A stretch of DNA of 64,000 nucleotides. Source: Jaapia argillacea MUCL 33604. Taxonomy: Eukaryota > Basidiomycota > Agaricomycetes > Jaapiales > Jaapiaceae. The notes beneath the pieces are model-generated. The model saw nothing but the letters and a program-made list of their open reading frames with translations. It did not search any database and had not been told where the DNA came from. Shown piece by piece: positions 53,847 through 64,000 of the stretch. Every line of letters starts with the position of its first letter. Positions within the stretch are counted from its first letter, which is position 1. The DNA lies in contig KL197729.1 of NCBI GenBank assembly GCA_000697665.1, positions 164,596 to 228,595 on the forward strand, read 5' to 3'. The position numbers and the translations under genes are program-made.

Positions 53847-56079
53847 ATGTCGATTGCGCATAAGTTGGAGAAGAAATGGGGAGAAGAGGAAGACGAGGTA
53901 CTCAAGGCTGCAGTTGCCGAATACACGAGTTCGCATGTCTCACTCTCTCCTCGCGCGCAACATTCTCACCTCATGTCTCGCTCCCTCTCCCAATAGATGG
54001 GGCCAAGATAAACTGGCAAAAGATCTCCGAATGCCTACCTGGTAGGTCTCCCGGCGGTTTTCGTCGTCCGTCGACTAACGTTACTTTCCAAGGTCGTTCA
54101 AATAAGAGCTGTCGAAAACGCTGGATCCACTCTCTCGATCCCAACCTCCGAAAAGGCCGCTGGTCAGCGTCCGAAGACTCTATCCTCCTTGACGCCGTAG
54201 CCAAACATGGTCAAAACTGGTCCAAAGTCGCCCGGCACGTCGACGGTCGAACAGACGACCAATGCGCCAAACGTTGGCGCGAAAACCTCGACCCTGCGAT
54301 ATCTCGCGAACCGTGGACGTCCGAAGAAGACAAAATCCTCGTCGAAGCTCTGAAACAACACGGTCAAAAGTGGAATACTATCTCTGCGTTGTTACCTGGT
54401 CGCGCTTCGGTTCACTGTCGGAATCGATTCAGTCACCTGAAGAGAGCCAGAGCTTCCACGTCTGGTCAGCAATTGATGAGCAACCATGACTCTCCTGGGT
54501 CATCTGCTACCTCCCCCGTGGCAGATACCCCACCGGCGGTCCCTGCAACTGTGAGTAATGGTTCGATACTCGGATCTTCCCAACCCCCTTTAGAGTTACC
54601 AACTGACCTTCTTCGCGTGGGTTCTGGTTTTATCAGATTGGACGCGGGGAATCTAGCTCTGGCAATAACATGCAGCTTGTTTCCCCACACGAACCTGACT
54701 TGGAGGATTTCCCATGGTCTAGTAGCTTCTTATGCCCCAATAAGGGTATAGATCCACCCACCGTACCACCAATACACCACCACCACCACCATCACCCTCA
54801 TACCCATCCCCAACAACAACACAACTCAATCCCCGCACTTCACCCCTCCCAAATTTTATCTTCCTCGCCGTCGGCTACTCACGACCCGAATGAATCATAT
54901 GCTTCCACTTCGGCTTCGGCGTCGAACGATCCTGGAGGAGGGTCGTTCCCAATGGAATGTAACGACCCGACTTGTTTTCGGTTCGTAATGCCTGATTCGC
55001 ACCAGGACCACCTCCATCACCAACCCCACGCATCTTCCTCTTCATCCTCCTCGTCATCCACAACTCAAACCCGCCCGCCCGATTTCGGACCTTATTCGGA
55101 CATGCGTGAGCATCATGGTTCTGGACGCACAGACCAGTTCGACCATACGCACCTATCGAATCGATTCTTGCAGTCGTTCTTCCAGTATCCGGATAGTATG
55201 AACCAAGACGCGAGGTGGTACCCTCAATCAGCTGGTGACAAGGTCATTTCGTTTAGTTCAGAGTCTTTGGGAAACCAAAACGCGCCGAGCGAGATGGCTT
55301 CGCTTCAGGATCCGTCTTTTCCTACCTTTCATTCGCGGCAACATCCACCAGCTCCTCCACCACACTCGGGCGACTCGTTGTCGGATTTTTCGAGGATGTT
55401 CGGTCAGGGTATCTTACCGCCCATGGGATCAACGGTAGACGCCATCCACGATCCTTCGTTATTCGTTTCCGGGCCCGGCCAATTTGATCAAAGTCGTAGG
55501 AGGCAGTTGTCACCTGGAGGAGGAGTTACGGGGCGATCATCAACTGGGACTCCCATGTCTGTCGAAATGGGGTTCCCATCTCCACCTTCTAGTACACCAA
55601 CTTGGGTTTCACAATATGGTGCGACGAGGGATGGGAGGAGTCCCGGACAGGTTCAACGGTCATTGGCGAGTGGTTCGAATCCCCATTCACCGATATATGA
55701 TGGTGGTCGGTATGATCCTTCGACTATATTCTGGCCTCCTCATCCCTCCCAAACCCACCCGCCGCCTTCCTCACCATACACCACCACCGCCGCCAGCAAC
55801 CACTATCGCCAACCCGAAGTGATCCAAATCCCATCCCACCCCGAGATCATCCAATTAAAGATGGAAGAAACCGATTCTCCCAATCTCTCCACGCCTTCTT
55901 CAACACCACCGATCTCAGCAACCGGGTCGGGGGTAGGGGTGGGTAGCGCCTTTGATGTTGCTGGGTCCGCTTTTGATGGTATGAGTGTTGGAGGAGGGAC
56001 GGGGGGGTATAGGCAGGATGGATGGATGGGCTATCATGATTGGGACGCTATCAAAACTGAGACTGCTAGAGCTTCATAG
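53847..56079 (+). CDS. Three-repeat Myb transcription factor B (675 aa)
   Basis: Exons 53847-53928, 53997-54041, 54093-54550 and 54637-56079 splice in phase to 675 residues. R1 opens KKWGEEEDEVLKAAVAEY and ends LPGRSNKSCRKRW. R2 is KGRWSASEDSILLDAV to GRTDDQCAKRW. R3 is EPWTSEEDKILVEAL to HCRNRF. The second exon is 45 nt in both Myb genes and intron positions 1 and 2 match, so A and B are paralogues. The long C-terminal part has a His run with interspersed Pro and Gln (about 54775-54830), Ser-rich tracts, and a Gly-rich end. Nuclear regulator, targets unknown. Confidence 0.88.
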
Positions 56080-56609
56080 GCGAGTTTGTTTCGGGCTTAC
56101 GTCATCGTTACTTCTGGGGCGTCGGGGGTGTTTGAGAGAGGAGATTGAAGGGGGAACGAGGGAGGGAGTGGTTAGGTTTTTTTCGTTCCTTAACACCTCT
56201 TTTACCCTGGTTTTCACTCCTCCTCTGTCCTCGACTTGTAACACTCGATTGGTTCTCTTCTAGAACTACACCCATTGCTTCGTCTTTTTTTTTGGGTCTG
56301 CGTCTCTCGCATCTCACTCGATAGAAATGTAGCTGTACGAATCTCTTTTTTGTCTTTTGTGTTTCTTATTTACTTACCTCGGTATCAGTATTAGTACGAT
56401 TCAATGGATTGCGTTATCCCGACTCTTATGAGATGCTTGGGTGTATGCCGTACCTTGGGCTTGGTTGGAATGGCTGAGACGCTACGAAGCAAGAGGGATG
56501 AATGGGTCGAGATATGTTGTTACTAGGATTACATAGATTATACGAAAGACATGGGTACACTATTTAAACAAGACCATAAACAAATACACCAACCAACTCC
56601 ACCCCAACC
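56080..56609. terminator. Convergent 3' region of Myb B and SDR 3
   Basis: T-rich tracts near 56285 and 56345 follow the Myb stop. No gene seen. Confidence 0.4.
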
Positions 56610-57681
56610 TCACGACTCCTGCACCTCCCGACTCCTAGTCGTCTCAACCGTATGCTCCCACAACCTAACCCCCTTCTCTCCCCCACCCTCCTCAATAAAC
56701 ACCGGTCTGCCCAAATCATCACCTTTCGCTCCCCTCCTCCACGCCCCTCCTCCAGCCTTACTCCCCTGCCACATAGCATACAACATCCATTCTGCACAGT
56801 CTTCTGGGGTGGTTTGGATTGGGTAGAGTAGGGCGTTGAGGATGGCGTTGAGAGGTTTGGGTATGCCGGTTACGTTTGCTGTTATTGGGGTACGGACTAT
56901 ACCTGGGTAGGTATGCACGAATGGGATACTTGGGTTTTGTTTTGAGAACGACTGCGGGTTATCGATCAGTTAGTTTGTGGGAGTGAGGAAGGAGGTGACG
57001 AACCTCGAGCATATAATCGGTATAGGTGACTGCGGTTTTAGCAGCTGCTACTAACCCATAACCTTTTTTTAGACCTAGGTCTTCCCAATCGACTTGACCA
57101 CCTGTGCCTGCTGCTAGGATAGTGATGACGCTTACGTCTTCGCCGGATTGTTTGGTTTTGAGGAGGAGGGGGAGGAGGTCATGGATGAAGGTCCAGCGGG
57201 CGTAGTAGTTCAACGCAAGTTTCTTGTCGATACCTTGGGAGGGTTTAGTGGAGGAGGAGGGAGGGAGCCGGTGGCACCTACCTTCGGTAGTTTCGTGCCT
57301 GCCTTTGATGGTTAAGAACCCAGGAGAGAGAACGAGGTAATTCAACTTCTTCAGCCTCCCCAACAACTCTTTGGTGGTCTTATGCACATTCTCCATCAAC
57401 GTAGCATCGCACTCTACAAACTCATGCCTAACTTCCTCCTTCCCTCTTAGTTCTTCCCTCTGCGGTTGGGGGAACGAAGCAATAGTGGATTCAGCCGAGG
57501 AACGATTCCGACCGACTATGATTATCTTGGAATTTCCTTTTGTTTTTTGAGAAAAGGAAAGTGCCATTGCTTTGCCTATTCCTGAGGTTCCGCCTAGGAA
57601 GAGTGCGGTGGGTGTGAAGGAGGGAGGAAATGAAGCGAGAGTTGCGGTGTTGGCTGCTCGGACTGCTGCGAGGTAGGGCAT
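56610..57681 (-). CDS. Atypical short-chain dehydrogenase/reductase, copy 3 (323 aa)
   Basis: Exons 57282-57681, 57004-57233 and 56610-56951 give 323 residues. It is very close to copy 1, for example SQKTKGNSKIIIVGRNRSSA and LYPIQTTPEDCAEWMLY in both, but on the opposite strand. Rossmann GGTSGIG is present, and the Tyr position of YxxxK reads Val (GYGLVAAAKTAVT). The C-terminus (TTRSREVQES) differs from the other two. It lies in one arm of a large inverted duplication. Confidence 0.85.
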
Positions 57682-57724
57682 TGTGGGTAGTTAGGGATTG
57701 ACTAGCACTGGAGGTGGGAGGGTG

Positions 57725-57731
57725 TTTTATG
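57725..57731 (-). promoter_or_regulatory. TATA-like box of SDR gene 3
   Basis: CATAAAA on the minus strand, 44 nt upstream of the ATG at 57681, same word as in SDR 1. Confidence 0.5.
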
Positions 57732-59220
57732 CGGTGGCGAGGAGGTTTGGTTGGATGGCGTCAGTGGCCGAGGAGAAACGCAAGCGCCGGTAATGACAGG
57801 GCCGGGATATTGCCTTGTTTGGAAGGTTGGATACCATAACGGGATAGGGAGATGCGCAACGGAGTACTGGTAGTACTCTACGTGTGTAGGGATACATAGA
57901 ACAGAAAGCAAGGTTGTTTGATATCGATGGCAGTGGATTTGAGGTTGAGAGGAATGGCGACCAACCAACACATCGCCGACACCCGACCAATCGCCACGAC
58001 ACAACTTTCCACCTGGTCACAATGTACCATCTGACGCACGTTCACCGTTTTGGCATCCGCGATGGAACGGACTCCTGGCTATAGTTGAAGCAATCAATCA
58101 CGAAACCAGGGCGCCGTGCCGAGTAATGAATCAAACCTATCATCCATATGGCTCAAGCCTGCCACCAACACTCAGATTCACGAGGTCCATTCCGGCGATC
58201 GTAGAGGGCGGGAGGTATGAGCGGGGATCCACTCCGATGGGCTCGTCAGTGGCGTCCCAAGATTAAAATTGGGCAAGATGGGTGAAGGTTTGGAAGGAGC
58301 GTAATGGTCGAAACATCTTTTGGCGCCGGGCGGTGTGCATATTCCGTGAGTTCATACGTCTTTCGATCACCGAAGTCACCATCTAATCTATCCTTCCAAG
58401 TACACACAACATGCGTTGTCAAGTACACGACCCCGGGCCCGCATAGGTCCCTCACTTCATTCCGTCATCGAGGACTTCTCACACGCATGGTACCCTGATA
58501 CATGCAATCCGTAATAAGTGTAACCAAAGCATAACGACCACCCAACCCACACAAATTCACCGGCTCTTCTATGTCCCCGTAAAGCAGATGCATAGGACAC
58601 ATGTGCTATTGTTCACGAAACAAGTATTCATTGTATGATGCATCCTTCTCCCGCGATCCTTCGCTCTACTTTCACTGCCACAATACCTCAAGGTCACCGC
58701 CCCATGACACCCGTCCTATTTCAGTTCCACCTCCCATACGCACCGGATCGTCATTCCTATCTATCTCACTTGCACCCGCAAAAGATTCTCGTTTCATGAT
58801 GTTACTCTCAATGATAACGACCGGTCGAACAACGACAACTGTTTCCATAGGAGATCATCGCGGTTTCATTCCTATCTCACTTGCGCCGGCAAGGGATTCT
58901 CGTTTCATGACACTACCCTCAATGATAACGACCAACCGAACTTCTATGGTACATCATCCCTGCATAGGTCAAACAACTTCTCCGGAGAGATATTCACCCG
59001 ATCATGGTTGTCTTCAATTCCTCCTTGGCTCTGTATTCCGCGTGAACACGGAGGGGTTGTCGTTCGGCATGCATTTCGTCATTGTACTTCGGGGGTATCT
59101 ATCAATTGTCGAACCCACCCGGGACTATACGCGTAAGTTCCCCCCGACCCCCTTCTCCTTTCCCGCCATATCGAACGAACCACTTACACCAGTCTATTCG
59201 GTTCGCGAAGCCACATAATC
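57732..59220. repeat. Second arm of the large inverted duplication
   Basis: The reverse complement of 57732-58340 matches about 29440-30050. The forward strand at 58610-59130 matches the reverse complement of 28760-29240. No independent gene seen. Confidence 0.6.
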
Positions 59221-59862
59221 TAGTACCGTCACAATCTTATTCGCGATTGTGATTTGTGGAGGGTTCCAGTATAGAGAGAGAGTTCTGGAGATCAATGTGC
59301 GTTGGAATCGGATTACGAGTTGAATGGAACTACTCGTACGTCTTTCTGGCGGTGAGGTGATTCTTGGCTTCTTGAATGCCATTTCGACCGTATGTGGTAC
59401 GGGCGCCCAGGCGCTCATATCATCTATCAATTGTCGAACCCACCCGGGAGAACCCCTCCAAATCGGACTTCTACGTAAGTTCCCCTTCGAACGTTCGGAA
59501 CCACTATATACCAGTTCATTCAGTTCGCGAAACCATATATTCAAGGACCCATCACAATCATGATTCGCGATGTTGGTTTGTGGATGGAATCCCCAGGGTT
59601 CCAATATACAGAGCGAGAGAGTTCTGGAGATCAATGTGCGTCGGAAGCGGATTAATATTACGAGTTGAACGGAACTGCTGATACGCCTTTCTGGTGGTGA
59701 GCTGATTCTTGGCTTCATGAACGCCATCTGGGCCGCATGGGGTGCGAGCGTTCGTGTATGGATCTTAATGTCAGAGTAACAAGGAGAACTTAGTCCCGTG
59801 GGTTCCTCCCAAATTCGTTGCTCCTGATCATTACCAGTTTACCAATTATACCCTTCGTTCTA
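59221..59862 (+). repeat. Degenerate repeat units
   Basis: Two imperfect units (about 59245-59480 and 59560-59780) share GAGAGTTCTGGAGATCAATG, CGGATTA, and a TGATTCTTGGCTTC word. They are inverse to repeats at 28510-28760. Confidence 0.5.
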
Positions 59863-60368
59863 GAGATCAAAGTGCGTTTGAATCGGGCCCGTTCAATGGA
59901 ACGACTCCTTCGTCTTTTCTGGTAAGCCGATTCTTGGCTTAAAATATAGGGAGGGCTAACTGATTCCTGCTTCTCTTTGTATCAGATCTCGGCGGTCCTG
60001 CATTCGCTGGTGCGAAGGGATATTTTGGCCTTCAGGCTTATCTCGTTAAGGTTCCTCGTTCTCGTTCCATCACAGTCAAGAAGCTCCTACGCGCTCTGCT
60101 CTACTCTATGGTAACCACTCACTAGACGAAACATAATCAAGGAGAAGCCGAAGAGAAGCTTCGTGGGTCCTCCCAATTTTTTTATGAGGCTGAAACTACC
60201 GTCTTATCGTTGTCAACATGCAGTTCGTGAGGCCACCTGACCCTCCCACATGTATACTGCCACTGGCTCCAAGACCCTCCAAACCCCTAAGGGATCATAT
60301 GGGGGTTATGTCGCCATTTTAGGCTGTGGAGGGAATGTCGCATGGTTCCATACCGTACTGTGGTTCTG
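59863..60368 (+). repeat. 506-bp tandem repeat, unit 1
   Basis: Starts GAGATCAAAGTGCGTTTG and is followed directly by unit 2, with the same landmarks in the same order: CGTCTTTTCTGGTAAGCC, AAAATATAGGGAGGG, CTCGTTCTCGTTCCA, GGGTCCTCCCAATTTT. Confidence 0.7.
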
Positions 60369-60890
60369 GAGATCAAAGTGCGTTTGAATCGGATTGCCCG
60401 TTTAATGGAAAGACTCCTTCGTCTTCTCTGGTAAGCCAGTTCTTGGCTTAAAATATAGGGAGGGTCAACTGAACCCTCGTTCTCTTTTATCAGATATCAG
60501 CCGTACTACTACCTTTGCCATCCCGGTGGTGCGAAGGTATATTTTGATAATCAGGCTTGTCTCGTCAAGGGTTCTCTCGTTCTCGTTCCACCATGGTCAA
60601 GAAACTCCTACGCACTCTACTCGACTCTATGGTAACCACATCCAAAGAGAAGCCCCACGGGTCCTCCCAATTTTGTTTCTCTTTGTTTCTATGAGATTGA
60701 AAGAACTGTTTCATCGTTGTCAGTATGTAGTTGGTGAGACCACTTCACCCTCATCCCCCCCATATCAAAATGGCCACTGGCTTCCAGACCCCAAAACTTC
60801 TAACTCAGCGTGTGAGGGATTATATGGGGTTTACGTCGCGAGCGTAGGTCCTTTCAGGTTGACAAGCGTCGGCCCAAAACCAAATATAGG
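60369..60890 (+). repeat. 506-bp tandem repeat, unit 2
   Basis: Repeats 59863-60368 at a period of 506 bp. A partial third unit begins at about 60880 (ATATAGGTAGGG, ATCAGATATCGGCC). Confidence 0.7.
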
Positions 60891-62964
60891 TAGGGTTTAT
60901 CAGATATCGGCCATCGACTTTGTTTGACCTTCGCCGTCGCAGGGTGCGAGGAATATTTTTGGGCCTGGATCACGAAGGTGAGCGATTTTGGCCGTACATG
61001 GAGTTCATGCATGGAAGGTTTTGGAGACCTTTTGTTTCCTTGTGTTCGAACCGCGTTACTTTTGTTGAGGGAACGAGGTATGTCCTACATGTGAACGAGT
61101 TCGACGCGACTGATCTATCCTCCACTCAGTTTTACCTTGACCCGAGACGTTTCTATCACCAAACCTCATGTTCACCGTCCCGAGCTATTTCTGGTTCCAT
61201 TGGGATCCCATATTCACATGGTACTTCATGCCTATCTGACTTGTCCGTAAGGGTTCTCGGTGCGTCGTGGCGAAACGCTACCGCGAGCTCGATGATAATA
61301 AATCATGATGCCAAGAGTCATCCGACTTCTTCGGAGCCTCAGGTGTGTAGATATCATGGTTTTCTGTGTTCCGCCAGGTTCGGTTTGACCTGCGAGTCGG
61401 TGGTATTTCGTTCCAGTCTTGGTGGGAGGCGCCGCGCTTTTATATTCTCGTCGGCGATAAAATCGAGTATGGGTTGGATCAAGTTAAGCGAAAACAAAAA
61501 TGGTTGAACCCTTCTTCATGGCTGAGTGCTGAGCGCCGGAAATTGGAGTCACATATAGGTGAGTTCATATGCACCTTCTAGTCCTCGAGAGCTAGAAATG
61601 ATAATCTTACGGAAGGTATCATTCCATAATCCAAGCATCCCATTCTCAAAACACTTCCACCCTCCGAGGTAAGTATACAACTTCATTCTACCTTCAAGTG
61701 CTTCACATTCACACTCACACACTTCATAGTTCATACACATTTAACCGCATCCTGAGAGACGCAAGTTCCACAAGCGCCTAAGGTTTCGTCCCATCCGAGC
61801 GACCGCACATCCCATAGCCACCGGCGCTCTTCTATCTCCATCCGAGATTCACCTTGTACAGGCCATTGCTACACAGCAAATCTCACACGAGACAGACTAC
61901 AGTATTCATTTCCTTCTCCCGCGATGCTTCTACTTCCACTGCCACACGTTCCCGTCAATCCGTCCCATGACAAACGAACTATTTCTGGTCTGGGGGTTCT
62001 TCGTTCCCATCTCACTTGGCTTCATACCTCGTATGACGAAATTCTCGTTTCATGATTGCAGCAACCCTTAATGATACCGGGGTTTCTAGTAACATGGAAC
62101 AGGAGATCATAAACCTCCGGAGGCATATCATCTGTTTTCCGCGTGCTCGGCGGAGTCGTGGGCCATGCTTTGACTTGATATGTTTCCTCTACCATCATTT
62201 GACAACTCAGGTGCTACGGACCTATCTATCGTGGACTCAACCCCCTCCAGAGAGGCAACTATATCCGCGAGTCGACAAATTTCGTTGTCATTGAAAGGTC
62301 TATTTAATCCCAATCCACTTAATTCGAGAAACCACCTTCTTATCAGATATCGGTGGTCACCCCTTGACCTCCATACGGACAAGTTCTCGTCTATCATACC
62401 CCTGGAATGTTAACCATTGATTTGGGCTGATTGGTTCCAAGCTGTATCGATCAACCACCTGGTCTTACTCCGTTTTGTTGGGAAACGTGCTTGGTCTTTC
62501 CTTCCTGGCGGGGCGAATGGGAGATTCAAATATGGATTGGTTATGCGTGTGATCGGTTTCGACTTTGCAGATGATGGGTCCGAAATGCTGACGAAATGTT
62601 CTGGGACACTCCGTTGCAAGCTCACCTTTCTTGTCAGAACCAAGGGCAAAGCCAGGATAGGACCCATGTCTCGAACCGAGATGGAGAGTGCTTGCGAGGG
62701 TGACACTCAAACGCCGATGAGGGTGCGTAGAAGCCATGCAACGCACTAGCTTCAAACCGAATGACCAGTGACAGTTAACCACCCGCACTTTGAGTGAGAC
62801 ATGGAAAGCATTCGGTAGGAGCAACGGAGTAGCGCCACAGCCACTTTACTTGATAGATGGTCTACCTAGGCTATTATAATAATATCGAAACAAATCGACA
62901 TTCCGAGATGACGGGGGCAGGTCGTGGTGAGTAAACCGTGATATACACAACTGGAGAATCAAAG
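60891..62964. other. Repeat remnants and unassigned sequence
   Basis: 61880-62120 repeats the 58640-58880 sequence in degenerate form (TTCTCCCGCGAT, CTTCCACTGCCACA). Pieces of 61000-61560 have protein-like composition but no domain I know, and two overlapping frames compete. No gene supported. Confidence 0.4.
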
Positions 62965-63590
62965 TCATCGATTCGCAACGGCAGCCGGGAGGTCAACGAC
63001 TCGGCCAACGACATTGTAGCGCTTCCTGAGAGGTTATCAGAGCGATGAACTAGTGAAAGTGAGAGAGTACTGACGTGAAGAAAGCGTGCCAATCATTCAA
63101 CACCTTTAGCTCATTGTCCGGCAGATCACTGTAGTCAGGTACAGCATGCTCCGGCTTCAGACTCGACATCCCTAACCCCTTCGACCCGTCTTTGCCAGCA
63201 AAAATGTTATAAGATCTCCCAGGTCCATACACATCTTTCTTGTGTGTCACATCAAACACAGTCCCTGGGCAAACCGTCAAGGCTCCATAAAGGAGCAGCA
63301 AGGCTTTCGGTGCTACGAAACTGACCTTTTATCGATACATAGATAGGCTTTGACTCATCTGAGCCATCGTATCCTTTCAATTGTTCAAGGGTGAACGGGT
63401 CGTCTTTGGGGGGAGCAAGGTCGTCTCGAGGAGCCTGCATGATCGACTTCTGCTCTTGTTTCTTCTCTGTCGGATTGCTAGGAGCTGGGTTCGTGGATCG
63501 AGCAAGGACACGATGGCGACGATATAGATAAGCGACAGGAATCAGAATTGCACCCAGGTAGATGACAAGTTCAAGAGAGAAAGTCGCCAT
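62965..63590 (-). CDS. Dap1/MAPR-family cytochrome b5-like heme protein (171 aa)
   Basis: Exons 63326-63590, 63075-63264 and 62965-63025 splice in phase to 171 residues. The N-terminal segment FSLELVIYLGAILIPVAYLY is a membrane anchor. A charged linker is followed by the MAPR cytochrome b5 fold: FTLEQLKGYDGSD, KPIYVSIKGTVFDVT, VYGPGRSYNIFAGKD, and LNDWHAFFTKRYNVVGRV. Tyr of GPGRSYNIFAG matches a heme-ligand region of the family. Dap1 proteins bind heme and support cytochrome P450 enzymes of sterol synthesis at the ER. An upstream in-frame ATG at 63614 is possible; I prefer 63590 because it starts just before the anchor. Confidence 0.9.
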
Positions 63591-63875
63591 ACGGCAATTG
63601 CCGACCAAAGCCATCGTGGTGGCCTTGGACGTTGGGACCCACGGTGGCAACGGGAACTGTGGGAGTCAGAATAAGTAACACTGCTTTGTTACACCAGGCC
63701 CTCAGGGGACAAAGCGAGTATTGTGGAAGGTGGTATTGCATTCCACGATGTTCTTTATACAAAAGCGATGGTGGCTTGACCGCAACACCCTTAGTATAAA
63801 GGTACCCAAGTTCGCAACAAACCGCACACCAACACCCCCTCGAAGAACACCAGCTCCAATCTGTCCCCGATCACC
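63591..63875. promoter_or_regulatory. Divergent promoter of Dap1-like gene and next gene
   Basis: A 285-bp gap between divergent starts. TATAAA at 63795-63800 is 76 nt upstream of the plus-strand ATG. Confidence 0.5.
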
Positions 63876-64000
63876 ATGTACTCTCCGTTCAATATCCCCA
63901 TCTATCAGCCTTCACCCTATTCCTATTCGGGCCTGAAATTGCACGAGCTCCCCCTCCTCGCACAACATTACCTCGAAACGATCGAGACGCCACATTCGGC
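63876..64000 (+). CDS. N-terminus of an unidentified gene, cut by window end
   Basis: The ATG at 63876 (context tcaccATG) opens MYSPFNIPIYQPSPYSYSGL and the frame stays open to the window edge. It has a Pro/Tyr/Ser-rich start and no recognisable domain in 41 residues. Confidence 0.5.
   Translation, partial: MYSPFNIPIYQPSPYSYSGLKLHELPLLAQHYLETIETPHS

Noticed and set aside
60526-61507. Two ORFs of 133 and 195 codons on the plus strand
   Set aside because: The first lies within the 506-bp repeat and is broken in the other copies. The second has no domain and overlaps another frame.
1-64000. CRISPR arrays, rRNA, tRNA genes
   Set aside because: No regular short repeat-spacer array or rRNA core was seen, and no tRNA cloverleaf was noticed by eye. 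A tRNAscan run would be needed to exclude tRNAs.

Overview
The window reads as a piece of a basidiomycete (Agaricomycete-type) nuclear genome. The evidence is short GT-AG introns of about 45-65 nt in nearly every gene, a Plavaka-type DNA transposon, a fungal RepHel Helitron, a DUF6699-type protein, NACHT-type NOD-like receptors (NLRs) and TKL-like kinases. Species cannot be told from the sequence.

Layout. 1-2.7 kb: 5' part of a degraded LTR retrotransposon on the minus strand, cut by the window edge. 3.3-4.35 kb: a non-autonomous hAT-like element with an exact 8-bp target duplication. 4.9-16.54 kb: a decayed Helitron (accessory ORF plus Rep-helicase) with a complete-length Plavaka element (7405-13678) nested inside its Rep domain. 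16.6-20.45 kb: first NACHT-pseudokinase NLR (minus). 21.0-26.8 kb: a 2.86-kb tandem duplication carrying two intact multi-pass membrane protein genes (minus). 26.8-30.0 kb: degenerate repeats. 30.1-31.2 kb: SDR gene 1 (+). 31.4-38.2 kb: relics of a third membrane-protein unit on either side of an active-looking kinase-TPR gene (32.1-34.4 kb, minus) and a 5'-truncated LINE. 39.8-40.9 kb: SDR gene 2 (+). 41.24-45.05 kb: second NACHT-pseudokinase NLR (minus). 45.8-47.0 kb: an IMPACT/YIH1-type gene and a decayed copy of it. 48.2-49.1 kb: DUF6699 protein. 49.5-56.1 kb: two divergent three-repeat Myb paralogues. 56.6-57.7 kb: SDR gene 3 (minus), part of an inverted copy of the 27.6-31.2 kb region. 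58-62.2 kb: the inverted copy's repeats. 63.0-63.6 kb: Dap1/MAPR cytochrome b5-like gene (minus). 63.9 kb to the end: start of an unidentified gene (+).

The strongest biological signal is the pair of NLR genes. Each has a helical N-terminal region, a NACHT NTPase, and a C-terminal kinase fold that has lost the HRD and DFG aspartates in both copies. They sit in the same repeat-rich neighbourhood as an active-looking TKL-type kinase fused to TPRs. An immune-type or self/non-self signalling role is inference from domain families. A second clear signal is that nearly every premature stop in the two nested DNA transposons is a TGA where Arg fits (CGA to TGA), pointing to CpG deamination of silenced repeats.
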